NCBI GenBank assembly: GCA_028554795.2 | Contig: CM068829.1 | Span: 129,596,016 to 129,660,015 of the forward strand | Source of the DNA: Sinohyriopsis cumingii | Lineage: Eukaryota > Mollusca > Bivalvia > Unionida > Unionidae | Direction: 5' to 3' | DNA length: 64,000 bases | Shown: one piece after another, positions 13,701 to 24,209 of the stretch | Layout: each line of letters starts with the position of its first letter | Position numbering within the stretch: the first letter of the stretch is position 1 | The notes under the pieces: model-generated | Database searches by the model: none | The model's input: the letters and a program-made list of their open reading frames with translations, nothing else | Told to the model about the DNA's origin: nothing | Position numbers and translations under genes: made by a program

Positions 13701-14785
13701 AAAACTAATATTTGCCAAGAAATAGATAGCACTGTGTGATGCTCTATATTAAGGCAAATTTACACCGGCTTTGATTTGGCAAGGTTTTTGGCTGTATTCA
13801 CAAGTCTTATTCTGCCTGTTTTATGCAGCTATATCAAATAGGAATCTTGGTATAATAACAGTATGCCAGATAGTCTCACAAGAAATAATGTCATTATTAG
13901 TACAATGCATCCAGATGCAGGAGCCCAACAGTAAATGTTATCTTTTCTGGTCCAGAGTTGCTTCCCTTTTCCATCAATATTACATCATCATTACAGTATA
14001 TCCTTGTAAACCAGTATAGCTTAGGAACCATTCCACATACATGAAAGAAACACATTGTGACCATTGTCTTATGTACCTAGATGTACCTTTTATACAATTT
14101 GCCTCGAAGAGGCAACTTAGAGGATGAATTGCCTATTACATGTATATGTGCCCTTTTAATGTTTCACCATTTCAAATTTGATAGAGTTCTCACCCTTTTC
14201 AGTCCCTGTTGCATCTCTGCCACAGCTGATCCTTGTAACCAGCGTGTTTACATGGTCTCAAGACTTAACTCTATTTTGTATAGTGTGTCTATTGACAGTT
14301 AACTTCACATGGGATGTTGCTTGTAACCATCATAGCTCGAGACATTCAGCATATTCTGATTCAGTCTGATATGAACAGAGTCTTGTAGTCTTGCATGCAC
14401 CTTATATGAGTTATCCACCGTTATCTTCATAAGACCCTAAGTGATTTGGGTTTCCGGCATTTCATAATTTAAAATGGTAATGGCTCCTAAATGGTTTCTT
14501 ATTTTATAAATCCCTGTTATAGGGTGACTGATGGGTCGGGGAACACCATTCTAAGGTCACCTTACAAGCAAAACATTTCTGGTTTCAGGTCTAGGGACAA
14601 TAAATAAATCACAAAAAAGGAAACGACACACACACATGCATGCAATATCTTTTGGCACAGATGTATATTGTGTTTAGGTGACAGACTTCACAATATTACA
14701 GTATTGGCTCTTGTTTTACCGCATTTCACAAGTTACAAGGTCATGGTTGAGGCCCATTTTTGAAGAAATCGGACCTTTCTTTTCC
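10701..14785. other. Host intergenic DNA, no supported gene
   Basis: Short open frames occur (for example minus 11,701-12,000 and plus 13,771-14,019), but none shows a domain, a repeated exon pattern or clear splice context. A TG microsatellite lies near 12,808-12,822. Confidence 0.55.
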
Positions 14786-15377
14786 TTAACTTAGCAGCAC
14801 ATTTTCAATGTTTTGTATGAGCTTCAACTGTTTGCATAAAAACAAAAATGGAAGGACTTTGCATGTTGAATCAGCAAGTGTAAATATAATAGTTAACCAA
14901 AATAAGCAAAAGTACAATATGTGGAAAACAGGTGCAAAACATTTAGTAAAAGAATACCAAAACTTTGAAGTAATGTTGCAGTCATAGAATAGAGTTTTAA
15001 TACTTTCGTTCTCACTCTTGCAGAAAGTGCATTTGTCATTATCTAATATGTTAATTCTTTTCAAAAAGTTATTTGTGAGAATTATTCGATGAATTTATTT
15101 AAAATTGAAAGAGATCAACTTTACTTAGTACAGAGTTTCGCTGGGCTATAAATCTCAGACCACTCCTCACTACTTACATTTTTATTTTAAAGCTGCATCC
15201 ACGTTTCTTGCTTAGCAGTGTGTTGCTTCTTTACCTTTTAAAAAAAAATCTTTGTGAACAAACTGCAATGAGTTTTTTATTTTGCAAGTTCATTATTTTA
15301 TCCTCCTGCTTGTAATCAAACATGTTATCAGCCAAACGGTTTTTGATCGCCTCTTTCCAAGATTTTTTAATTTTGGA
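14786..15377 (-). pseudogene. Non-LTR retrotransposon ORF2, C-terminal half (left of Polinton 1)
   Basis: Minus-strand reading near 15,064 gives DNDKCTFCKSENESIKTLF followed by Cys and FW, the Cys-rich zf-RVT-like motif found after the reverse transcriptase of many LINEs. Nearer Polinton 1 the frame reads SKIKKSWKEAIKNRLADNM, the region just upstream in such proteins. Stops and frameshifts are present. The matching upstream half lies beyond Polinton 1, starting at 31,288, so one LINE copy was split by the Polinton insertion. Positions 15,372-15,377 (TTTGGA) are the Polinton target duplication. Confidence 0.85.
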
Positions 15378-16551
15378 AGTAGTTAATAGGGACGATAGGG
15401 GGACAATGGGACTTATCTTTAAAAACACCCCTGGGACGATATAGGGACTACGTAAATTTAACATGGAGAAAACCCCTGGGACGATATAGGGACAAGGGGA
15501 ATTAACATTAGGCAATAGTTCATGAGACTGTCTAGGGACAAGGTTAATTAACATGGGGAAAAATCGTGGGACGATATAGGGACAAGGGAAATTGAACATG
15601 GGGAATAAATCGTGGGTCTGTCTAGGGACAATGGGAATTTAACATGGGGAATAGATCGTGGGATTGTCTAGGGACAATGGGAAATTTAACATGGGGAATA
15701 GATCATGGGACTGTCTAGGGACAATGGGAAATTTAACATTACGGAAACCCATGGGGGATATAGCCTCAAGGGAATTTAACATATGGAAATTGAACATGGT
15801 GGGTCTGTATAGCGTCAAGGGGAATTGAACATGGTGGGACTGTCTAGGGACAATGATGGTAGAGGGTCAAACACAACAGAGACAGAAACATACATACACT
15901 AGTACAAGCATGAGATTTATATATAAAGCATTACCAAGACCTGAAATCTTGCTGGGGTGTTAAAAAATTTGCATAATTGTAATGATGCTATAAATAGCTA
16001 TAATCAAGGAAATGCTCAACGACAAAATGGATGTGACTAAAAGTAACGCTAAAATGACGAAATTGTCCCATAGTTTAAAGGAAAATAAACATATCCCCGA
16101 AAAGTAAGTTACAATGGTTTAGACTAAAATGGATGCAATTAGTAACTACTTACAATATCAACTTTTGTGACGATCGTGGATAAACAGCCATGTATCTATT
16201 TATAGCTATAATCAGCTAAACTTCCTATGAAATCCCACTATCTATTTATACTACAACTTGTGGGTTATTCCTTTGGAAAACCCCACTATCTTTTTATAGC
16301 CTCAGCTTGAGTGACGTTCCTGTTTATGAACTCTGGTACATATGTATAGCTACAACCTGTGGAAATCCCCAAGTCCATATTTATAGTCTCGAAATTTCCA
16401 GCGTCAGTGACGTCACTGTACTGAACACTAGGGGATAAATGTCAACAGTGTTGCAAGTGGCTGACCTGAATACACGCTACTGCAGGTAGGTAGGTAGGTA
16501 GAGTGTATCTGATACGGATAAAGTGAGTTTTATAGGGATAAACAGAGACCA

Positions 16552-16585
<34 letters not shown>

Positions 16586-16599
16586 GGAAGAGGAAAAAA

Positions 16600-17145
16600 C
16601 AAACCCCAAATATACTATCAACACAGAAGGGAGATAATACAAACCCCAAATAAACTATCCACACAAACGTACGCGAACGCATACAAACCCCAAATATACT
16701 ATCCACACAAACGTACGCGAACGCATACAAACCCCAAATATACTATCCATACAAACGTACGCGAACGCATACAAACCCCAAATATACTATCCACACAAAC
16801 GTACGCGAACGCATACAAACCTTAAATATACTATCCACACAAACGTACGCGAACGCATACAAACCCCAAATAAACTATCCATACAAACGTACGCGAACGC
16901 ACACAAACCCCAAATATACTATCCACACAAACGTACGCGAACGCATATAAACCTCAAATATACTACCCACACAAACGTACGCAAACGCATACAAACCCCA
17001 AATATACTATCCACACAAACGTACGCGAACGTATACAAACCCCAAATATACTATCCACACAAACGTACGCAAACGCATAAAACCCCAAATATACTATCCA
17101 CACAACGTCGCTAACGCATACAAACCCCAAATATACTATCCACAC
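16600..17145. repeat. 44-bp tandem array in left arm of Polinton 1
   Basis: About eleven direct copies of a 44-bp unit containing CCCCAAATATACTATCCACA and AACGTACGCGAACGCAT. There are no unique spacers, so it is not CRISPR-like. The mirror array is at about 29,160-29,590. A two-copy version is in the termini of Polinton 2 (about 43,741-43,845). Confidence 0.92.
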
Positions 17146-17778
17146 TCGGGAGGAAGAAGAAAAAAAAAACAACCAAATATACGATCTACACAACGTACGC
17201 GAACACTCACACACGCACACCACAGAGGGAAGAAGAAAACCATTATACACTATCCACACGGAGTGAAGAAATAACCCTTTATATATACTATCAACAGAGA
17301 GTGAAGAAAATAACCCATTATATTCCATCAACACAGAGTGAAGAAGAAAAAGTTTTTTGAAAGCACCTAAGCCCTCACCTGCGATTATCAACTCTGCCAA
17401 ACACCTGCACCCCAACCCCCACTCCCAACACTACAAAACCCATTTAACCCGTTATTTTATGGCATCAGTGTGTGATTTAGGAAACATCAAGACACAAAAT
17501 GATGGATGAATAGACTGACTATTGTTTACGGACTTGCATGCCTAAAGAGCGTGCGTGAAGGAAAACATCATTCCATTTCAATTCTAACTAAAACATGATC
17601 CAGAGGGATAGAGAGAGGTGAAAGAGCACAATTTCATAAAGTGTGAGTAAAAATAAAACACGCCATCCTTATTATACAATGTCAAGACCAAGAGACACTT
17701 ACGTTTTCTTTCTGGTCTATTCTCTTTTAGAAGGTAGTTTGAAATTTCACATCAGGGCCAACGAATCGGCTCACATTG

Positions 17779-18179
17779 TCAATTTTTCCATTTCCATGTC
17801 TTTACTGGCACAAGTTCTTCATCATCTTCAATTTCTTCTTCTTCTGAATCCCTCTTCTCTGTTTCGTCTTGTTTCTGTTTCTTCTCTTTTCTCGTAGGGC
17901 ACTCTGAATTCAGTGTCCTTTCTCCTGATAACGATATTAGGTATCTTGACTTTTGTCTCTCTTTCTTAGACGAAGCAGGTATTCTGGAGACAAATACCCA
18001 TTTACCTTTGCAGATATAGCAAACTTCATTAGCACTTACACACTTTCGTATGACTCTCATCAAATCAATGACCAAAAAAAAAGAGTAAGTTTTGTTGCCA
18101 CTTTCCCTTGTGAATTATGCTTTCGTATGACTTTTAGCAAATATTTGGCCAGCAGGTCGATCTGTGCTGACTCTTCCAT
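17779..18179 (-). CDS. Small acidic-tailed protein encoded in the Polinton 1 arm (left copy, frameshifted)
   Basis: A TATA box (TATATAAG on the minus strand, 18,231-18,238) is followed about 50 bp later by an ATG at 18,177-18,179. The frame gives an amphipathic start (MEESAQIDLLAKYLLKVIRK), then hits a run of nine A/T near 18,073 and continues in another frame with a CYIC segment and an acidic C-terminus (SEEEEIEDDEELVP). The right-arm copy has eight bases in the same run, so neither is continuous as written. Function unknown. Transcription points outward, toward the element end. Confidence 0.5.
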
Positions 18180-19237
18180 CTTCTTGATCGTTTGAGAGTG
18201 GAATGAATATTCTGACGCTAAGACACTCTCCTTATATACAGGGACCTGCTGCGTATGAAACCTAGTCAAATGTAATTTTGCAATAAGATGAAACGATTTC
18301 ATTGAGGAAGTAAAAGGCAATGATGTACTGTATCGCCTCACACAAAACCTGAAGTGTTAGTTCAAATCCGTGTCAGCGATTTCGAAGACGACATAACTGA
18401 GCTTTAATCAATGCTCTCCATTTATGCCACAAAACCACGAGTCCTGATTCACGCCAAAAGAAATTTGGTTCGGTCCATAAAAAATAGTATCACATCTGAG
18501 AAACACAGAAACGAACTTCCAGAAAACTGAGAACGACGGCTTACACCTACAACGTAAATGTATGAGTTCAAGTAGTGCGTAAAACTTAGTCAAATTAAAT
18601 TTTTATAGTCAAGACGAAACGATCTCTTTTCGAACAAGAAAGCAGACACCAAGCGACAATGGCGATCCGTGTCACACAACACTTTTCAAAATGTATATTA
18701 TCAGAGGCTTGTTCTAGCGATCTGCACGGTGAAATTAAATGTTGATGTATTTTGCAATAAGACGGACACAATTTCCATGGGATCGCCCATGGTACCATTG
18801 TTCGTGCATTAGTTTAATTTTTTAAAATATTTTTTTATATAAATCGCCTATAGGATAGACCCAGTAAAGCATAACCATTCTCGTCACTGTCTGAATAGCT
18901 ACTCAAGTCAATTCGAAGCGAACGCGGTAAGAAAATAAGTATAGCCAATGAAATGGCTTACAACGGGTGATGCATTGTTTTGTTCTAGGACTGTGTGGCA
19001 TAATAATCCCTATGTTGTTACCATTACAGTGCAGACAGACTGAAATATGAACTTACAAGCCCTCTTTGTGTGTGTTGTACCATTTCTTCTTACCACATCA
19101 AAATACGGAGCGTCACAGTATTGGTTCGCGTTTTCAAGCTGACCATTTTTTTATATCTCACTTAAACATTTTAACATAAACACTCACACTCACATCGGTA
19201 GAGTCAGAACAGACGTGTTACAGTACTGAGGGGCATG

Positions 19238-19528
19238 TTATCTTTTTTTTTTCAAACTAATAAGTTTGGGGTTTGTATGAAGTAAAGAACCGAAAGTACA
19301 GTGAACCTCAAGGATGATGACCCAATCTGTCTGTCTATTGATGCGTGTATTAATAAGAAGAAATATGACCTCTAAAACACAAAGAGATACGGCAAGCATG
19401 ATTAGATTAAACACAACGATGTTTTCCTTCACGCCCGTGTAATTTAGAGTTTCAATCGTCTTTGAAGACAAACTTGGTCTCCTTTTGTAGGGCTTGAAAT
19501 AATAAAAAAACTGAAAAATCTTAAGCAC
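19238..19528 (-). CDS. Small membrane-protein-like ORF in Polinton 1 arm (left copy)
   Basis: A 96-codon frame starting at GTG. A hydrophobic stretch (NLIMLAVSLCVLEVIFLLI) sits near residues 41-59, followed by a basic region and a short C-terminus ending SLKKKR. The same peptide pattern, with many substitutions, occurs in the termini of Polinton 2 (plus 58,154-58,366: IMLAVYLC, then ARIKRQT, AILEVHYT and LLHKNPR). Conservation of protein-like blocks between diverged copies is the main support. Function unknown. Confidence 0.45.
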   Translation of the reverse strand: MLKIFQFFYYFKPYKRRPSLSSKTIETLNYTGVKENIVVFNLIMLAVSLCVLEVIFLLINTRINRQTDWVIILEVHCTFGSLLHTNPKLISLKKKR

Positions 19529-20965
19529 TTTGCTATAGATAATTTCATCAACAGACTAAACAACATAAATACCGTTACAACAATAGAAAGCCTTAAATCT
19601 TCTATCAAAAAGAAATGCATCAAAAAAATTAAAGATTAACGATAACTAACCAATGAAACCGAATTTAACAAAGGCAATGACATGTGAAGAAATGCCTCTC
19701 ACTTTGGAAAGGTAGACGAATGTACTCTGTCATGCACCATCAACTTGAAAAAAATTATAAACAGAGAGAAACCTGAATTCAAAATTCAGTTGTTTTTTTC
19801 TTCAAAATTGTTTGTTTCTTTTTTTCTTTTTTTTGGAACAAATCTAAGCACTAATATAGAGTGGAAAAGGGAAAATGCACATACAAGCTTTGATATTTCT
19901 GAAAAAATGAGGGGATATTCCTAACGTTCATAACCACCTATGGACTTGGACTTGTCTGTGACTTATCCACAAAACAAGATGTACATATTTCTGGTCAAGC
20001 TGCAAGTGTGTGCGTGTTTTTGAAAATGGTAAAAATGGGATATACAATTTTCTCGTGACACTTATAAAGTGAAGAGTCTGTGCAAGTGTCAAAAGCCAAA
20101 GTCATATAAGTTTTGTATTTTGTACGGCTTGTAAAGATTTCCACTTTGGAAAATGTGAAGTATCACAAGTTATTATCACAAACAGAAGTGGAACATAGGG
20201 GCTTGCAAGAAAGAAAATAACCCAGACAGTTGGTGTCATCAAGAGTGCTAGAGACGGTACCTGAACTTGCTTGCTTGCTTACTTGAATTAAAGTGATTTT
20301 CGCTCTAATGGAGCATGTATCACTGGTTTAATAACGCACCGCGTGATTTTTAATTACTCCTGGGGAAGGAAAGAGAGCCTCATTCCCCAGGCTTTTATGT
20401 ACTCACAGACTACTTTTAAATTTAGCCACTCAGGTGTAGGACTAACTAGTCCTTAACAACCTGACTGAAAGGCTTTAAACATGAGTGGGAATAGTTTCAC
20501 CACACACTCATTTTTCTGTCCGAGCGTGGTAAAGGAGGAAAAAGGTGCTCAAAAAGACAGCCATGGGTGTTAAGTACTCAACAAAACGCTAGCCCGTACT
20601 TATTTGAAATCAAGTCCCGTTTTTGCTAATGGACAGTAAAAAGTACCAATAATGTGTTAACCACTTGTGCAATTAGTTCAAATCTAACGAGTCTGTTAAA
20701 TTTCCTACTTCCTAACATATCTATCTAATGTTAGTACTTAGTGTACATAAAAATAGCCATACTGATCTTATTTAAATTATTATGTCTAAGAGACATACAC
20801 CAGTTTGGTCACTGTTAGGTTTAAAAAGTTAAGTTTGTTGCGGTGTTCCAATGGGTCAAGTTTGTTTCGAGAATAGTTTAGTCAAGGAGGGATACCAAGC
20901 CAAATATGGTTCCCTATTTAATAAAAAGCAATCTTTTGGAGCCCTAAAAAAGGCTGTTTTTTCTG

Positions 20966-21997
20966 TTAGAAGGTAACACGTCTCTCTTTTGCTTTCACGT
21001 TCTTTCCCGCACTCCTAGTCTCATGATTCTTGATATCAGGAAATGCGTAGCCATGATGGGCGGCAATGTAAGCAGCGGCTTCTACCAGTTGACTGAGGGG
21101 GTATCCAGTGTAGGTTTGTCTGTAGAATTGGGGAAGAACTTTGACCCTAATCCCCATTGAGAAGGTCTTGGTTTAAAGGTGTCTAGAGATTTGTAGGCAA
21201 CGTATTGTATGGCTCTAATAAACTGCCCTGCTTTGTTGACGTCATACAATGCTTGATCTAGCCCCATTTCGGTGTACTTCTCAACGAGGGTCAGCGTCCC
21301 CTTCCTCCTCCTCAACCGCCTCAGTTTCCTCTTCTGGTTCTGATACTAATTCTTTAGTTGAGGTAGATAGTTTCAAATCCGCTGCTATGGTGTCAGTCGC
21401 TGTTATTGTTGTTGTGGTTGTTCTTTCAGCTGAGATTGCCTGTAGTATCGGAGTGAGAAAAGAACGTTGTTGTTGTTGTATGGTTTAACGCCATTTTTCA
21501 GCACGCGATAGGCTATACATGGCGGCCAGTATTAATGGTGGAGGAAGAACCCGGGAAAACCCCGGAAAGAACCACCGACCCACGAGAAGCTACTGGCAAG
21601 CTTTCTCTCATACCCACATTAGCCGAATCCGAGACTCGAACCCACGCAGACAAAGGTGAGATGACAGTGATCCGTAACGGAGAGCGCTTTAGACCACTCG
21701 GCCACTCGGAGCCCCAGAAAAGAACGTAGTGCCTCCGATAATTACATTTGAGTTTGCGATACCGTTTGTCTAACATAATTGGCCCTTTGTTTTGCCACCA
21801 CTCTTTCCGGGGCAGGTTGTTTGTTAGGTATAGTCGGCTGTTGACTAGATGTTATTTGTGTTCTCGAGGTGGGTGGAGTGCTAACTGGCTAGGTCTGCAT
21901 TTCTTGCTCCCGCTACTGTTGCGTATATTTCTTCCCTCCACACCGAGTTCTGGGCCTAATTCTTTTAATTTCGTTGTACCCGAACTTACATTATCCA
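20966..21997 (-). pseudogene. Polinton 1-specific gene remnant, split by a SINE
   Basis: From ATG at 21,995-21,997 the minus strand codes a Ser/Gly/Lys-containing start, shifts frame, is cut by the SINE (21,468-21,715), and resumes with a Thr-rich then Glu-rich stretch. After another frameshift near 21,310 it reads VEKYTEMGLDQALYDVNKAG and FKPRPSQWGLG, then shifts again and continues as SQLVEAAAYIAAHHGYAFPD to about 20,966. The tail looks like a folded domain, but I do not recognise it. No counterpart exists in Polinton 2. Confidence 0.55.
21468..21715 (-). mobile_element. SINE inserted inside Polinton 1
   Basis: Same tRNA-derived family as at 6,653, minus orientation. A 12-bp target duplication, AGAAAAGAACGT, lies at 21,456-21,467 and 21,716-21,727. 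It postdates Polinton 1 and interrupts one of its genes. Confidence 0.94.
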
Positions 21998-22189
21998 TAT
22001 TATCACCAACAAAAAAAAAAGCACAGACCTAAAAGAAACACTCACTCACTTTTTTACAGAACATTACTATTTTAAAATGTTGATAAGCGACGGAAACGAA
22101 GGACTTAGAGTCGCACTTTCTAACCGAGATAAAGAAATCACGTGCTGATAGACTCACTTCTGTATTTTTTCTTCTAACTGACTAACATA

Positions 22190-22627
22190 TCATAGGCAAT
22201 GGAATGTTATTTCTTTTCGAGAGTATGGGGTAGCCCTGAAATTTTGTTTTTGGAACTTGAAGCTATGGCGATCGCTTAGGTTATAAGATGGCGGCCTCCT
22301 CTGACGACAGGCTTTCTCACATGATAAGGTCTGCTTCTTCGGAAAAGTGAAGAAGAACTCTTTGGTGTCGATACAACTGTTGACAAAGCCTCTGTCAGGT
22401 TCATGCTGCTGCTGTTGCTGCTCTCTCTGCTGTTTATGAAGTCTGTACTTCTCCATCCATTCTTCTTTCTCCTTCTTGAATTCCTCCTTGAAGAGCTCTT
22501 CTTTCAGGTCTTCAGTGACTTTCAACATTATGATATTGTCTATCTCTTCAGGTCTCGGTATCAGACTTGTCATGTCCCTATGCAAATTCACATAGGCTTC
22601 GTTCAACTTGGCTAATCTTGAGCACAT
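22190..22627 (-). CDS. Coiled-coil, Gln/Glu/Lys-rich Polinton 1 protein
   Basis: ATG at 22,625-22,627 opens a 145-residue frame. The N-terminus (MCSRLAKLNEAYVNLHRDM) looks helical. Residues about 35-75 are a charged coiled coil (KEELFKEEFKKEKEEWMEKY) followed by a short poly-Gln run. The C-terminal half is basic and irregular. It lies between the SINE-split gene and the protease remnant. Polinton 2 has no homologue because the corresponding region is absent. No function can be assigned. Confidence 0.55.
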   Translation of the reverse strand: MCSRLAKLNEAYVNLHRDMTSLIPRPEEIDNIIMLKVTEDLKEELFKEEFKKEKEEWMEKYRLHKQQREQQQQQHEPDRGFVNSCIDTKEFFFTFPKKQTLSCEKACRQRRPPSYNLSDRHSFKFQKQNFRATPYSRKEITFHCL

Positions 22628-22849
22628 CTTCGTAGGAAGATAAGTTAACAATGGATGGGCAGACTGGAGACTGACCCGTTTTTATTGTCAAAGCGCGGAC
22701 GTGAAGGAAAACATTACTACACGGTTTTCGAGCCGGAACGTTCAAATAGTGTTATGGGAGGGATAGAGAGAAGTCAAAGAGCATGAATCAAGATTCCTAT
22801 AGCCAAACAAACCACAAAGGCATTTTTTTTCCTTCAAAACACAACATTT

Positions 22850-22855
22850 TTTATT
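22850..22855 (-). terminator. Polyadenylation signal AATAAA, Polinton 1
   Basis: TTTATT on the plus strand reads AATAAA on the minus strand, about 100 bp downstream of the protease remnant. The surrounding block (AAAACACAACATTTTTTATT) is conserved at the equivalent place in Polinton 2 (45,491-45,496). Confidence 0.6.
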
Positions 22856-22951
22856 CATACTAACAAACAACTCTAACATTTTTAACAATAATCCAACAAT
22901 ATAACATCAAACATGTTTTTCAAATACCAAACATTTTTTTCAACTAACACA

Positions 22952-23512
22952 TTATTTTGGACAGGGCTGACAACGTTGTGAATGAAATTGTGATTTCCAC
23001 TGTTGGAAGTCATTAGGCCATTGATGGACACTACGTTTCCTAGCTTGAGACAAAAGATAAGCATACTGGTCACAAAATCATCGATGTACTTTCACATCGC
23101 TTCTAGAAGAAGAACGAGGATCAAAATGAGTCACTAAATGTTCTAAAGAATAGCCCAGGCTGCGATGATGCAGAAAATACACACAGTACTGTCCACACAC
23201 CAAGGAATATGTGCCTTGTTATTTCACATTATTGAATCGGGTGGTCTGAGCATTTCTTCTCATAAAGTCAATGATATCGTCTTCCAAAGGGGGTAGTCCA
23301 TAGGAATCAAAATATTCCACACATCCTTCTTGAGGAAAGTAGACGGCTACCCAGTTGGTTCCTGGGAGATGACTGTCGTCCGTGTTGATCACATAAGCTT
23401 GATGGTTTTGAGGTGTGCAATGAGGGAGTTCATCTTTAGCACAGACGACAGGATTTCAAGAAGCAGTGTACAAACTGTGGTTCAAAAGGTAATAAAGTTC
23501 TCAGGTATCCAT
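22952..23512 (-). pseudogene. PRO: Adenovirus-type cysteine protease (Polinton PRO), inactivated
   Basis: A single minus-strand frame of 186 codons from ATG 23,510-23,512 holds the PRO signature: CAKDELPHC near residues 22-30, YVINTDDSHLPGTNWVAVY, then EYFDSYGLPP, and SLVCGQYCVYFL with the Cys nucleophile region. These proteases mature capsid and core proteins in adenoviruses and Polintons. The catalytic His expected before Trp is Asn here (codon at 23,354-23,356). In-frame stops: TGA 23,501-23,503, TGA 23,456-23,458, TAA 23,219-23,221 and TGA 23,078-23,080. The last is also present in Polinton 2 and may be the natural end. The stops hide it from simple ORF listing. Confidence 0.88.
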
Positions 23513-23532
23513 TTTTTGTTTTTTTTCCTTCT

Positions 23533-24036
23533 TCACAAGTAATGATAAGTGATCAATTCGATCCTGACTTTTTGCTTGAAAATGTCTGACAAGTAACCGT
23601 TTCTTCGCCTTGTCTCCCAACTCTGATCCAACAGAGCTTCGATGCGATGGATCTCTTGAGTGGTTAATGGAGGACAATAATGTTCACGCAAGCCTTTATA
23701 CCACTGCTGTAACACGTCTTCTTCCGAGATGAGACTCCAAGCTTCGTCCAGATATTCGTCCAATTTTTCTTCTTGACTCAGCATCAGGCATTTATCGTGT
23801 TGAATTTGACTGGGATGATCGTTATGACATCCATAGCAATCTTTCTTGATCAATTCCTTAATTTTTTTCTGTCAAGACTATAGCATAACAGGAAACTAAA
23901 TGTGATTCTTGTTCTGGCCATCTAGACTTCATCATGATGCCTTCTTCGTCTTTGTCTTGGGGTTCTCCTTCCTCAGGATCTTCACATTCCATGTCCAAAG
24001 AATCTCTACTATACAAACATTGATAAAAGTCTTCCA
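23533..24036 (-). pseudogene. Small Polinton protein with Cys/His motif, one frameshift
   Basis: ATG at 24,034-24,036 starts an acidic region (CEDPEEGEPQDKDEEG). A run of seven A near 23,868 breaks the frame. The second part carries CYGCHNDHPSQIQHDKC, a likely metal-binding Cys/His cluster, then EYLDEAWSLI and PPLTTQEIHRIEALLDQS. The homologue in Polinton 2 is at 45,734-46,216 and lacks the Cys/His cluster. This Polinton-associated family is widespread in invertebrates by my recollection. Its role is unknown. Confidence 0.7.
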
Positions 24037-24042
24037 TGACTT

Positions 24043-24203
24043 CTAATAGTCTAGAATGACTTCTCTCAAACTGTTGGTTTATATCGTATTGTCCAATTCA
24101 GCATACAGAATGACGTTCACCGTCTCGTCCAGTGGCTTTGCAAACTGAAATTCCACACGCATCTGGCCGGATTTTATAGGGTGAAAATGTCCCTCCTCGC
24201 TGT
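24043..24203 (-). pseudogene. Major capsid gene, 3' stub only
   Basis: Reads GHFHPIKSGQMRVEFQF and VNVILYAELDNT on the minus strand, matching the C-terminal strands of the Polinton 2 major capsid gene, with a premature TAA before the natural TAG. Everything upstream, plus the basic protein gene present in Polinton 2, has been deleted. The stub joins directly to the 3' end of the minor capsid gene at about 24,204-24,210. Confidence 0.85.
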
Positions 24204-24209
24204 CTTGAC

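Larger units (their letters stand above)
15019..20616 (+). repeat. Left arm of the 5.5-kb inverted repeat of Polinton 1
   Basis: It pairs, inverted, with 25,693-31,201. Identity is very high, with scattered substitutions and different copy numbers of internal repeats. The first 359 bp (15,019-15,377) are host LINE sequence, not Polinton. Polinton sequence starts at 15,378. The arm holds subterminal GGGACAATGGG-type arrays (15,385-15,860), a CA microsatellite (16,555-16,580), a 44-bp array and two small candidate genes. Confidence 0.95.

Noticed and set aside
16600-17145. CRISPR-like array
   Set aside because: The 44-bp units are direct tandem copies with no unique spacers, lie in a eukaryotic transposon arm and are mirrored in the other arm.
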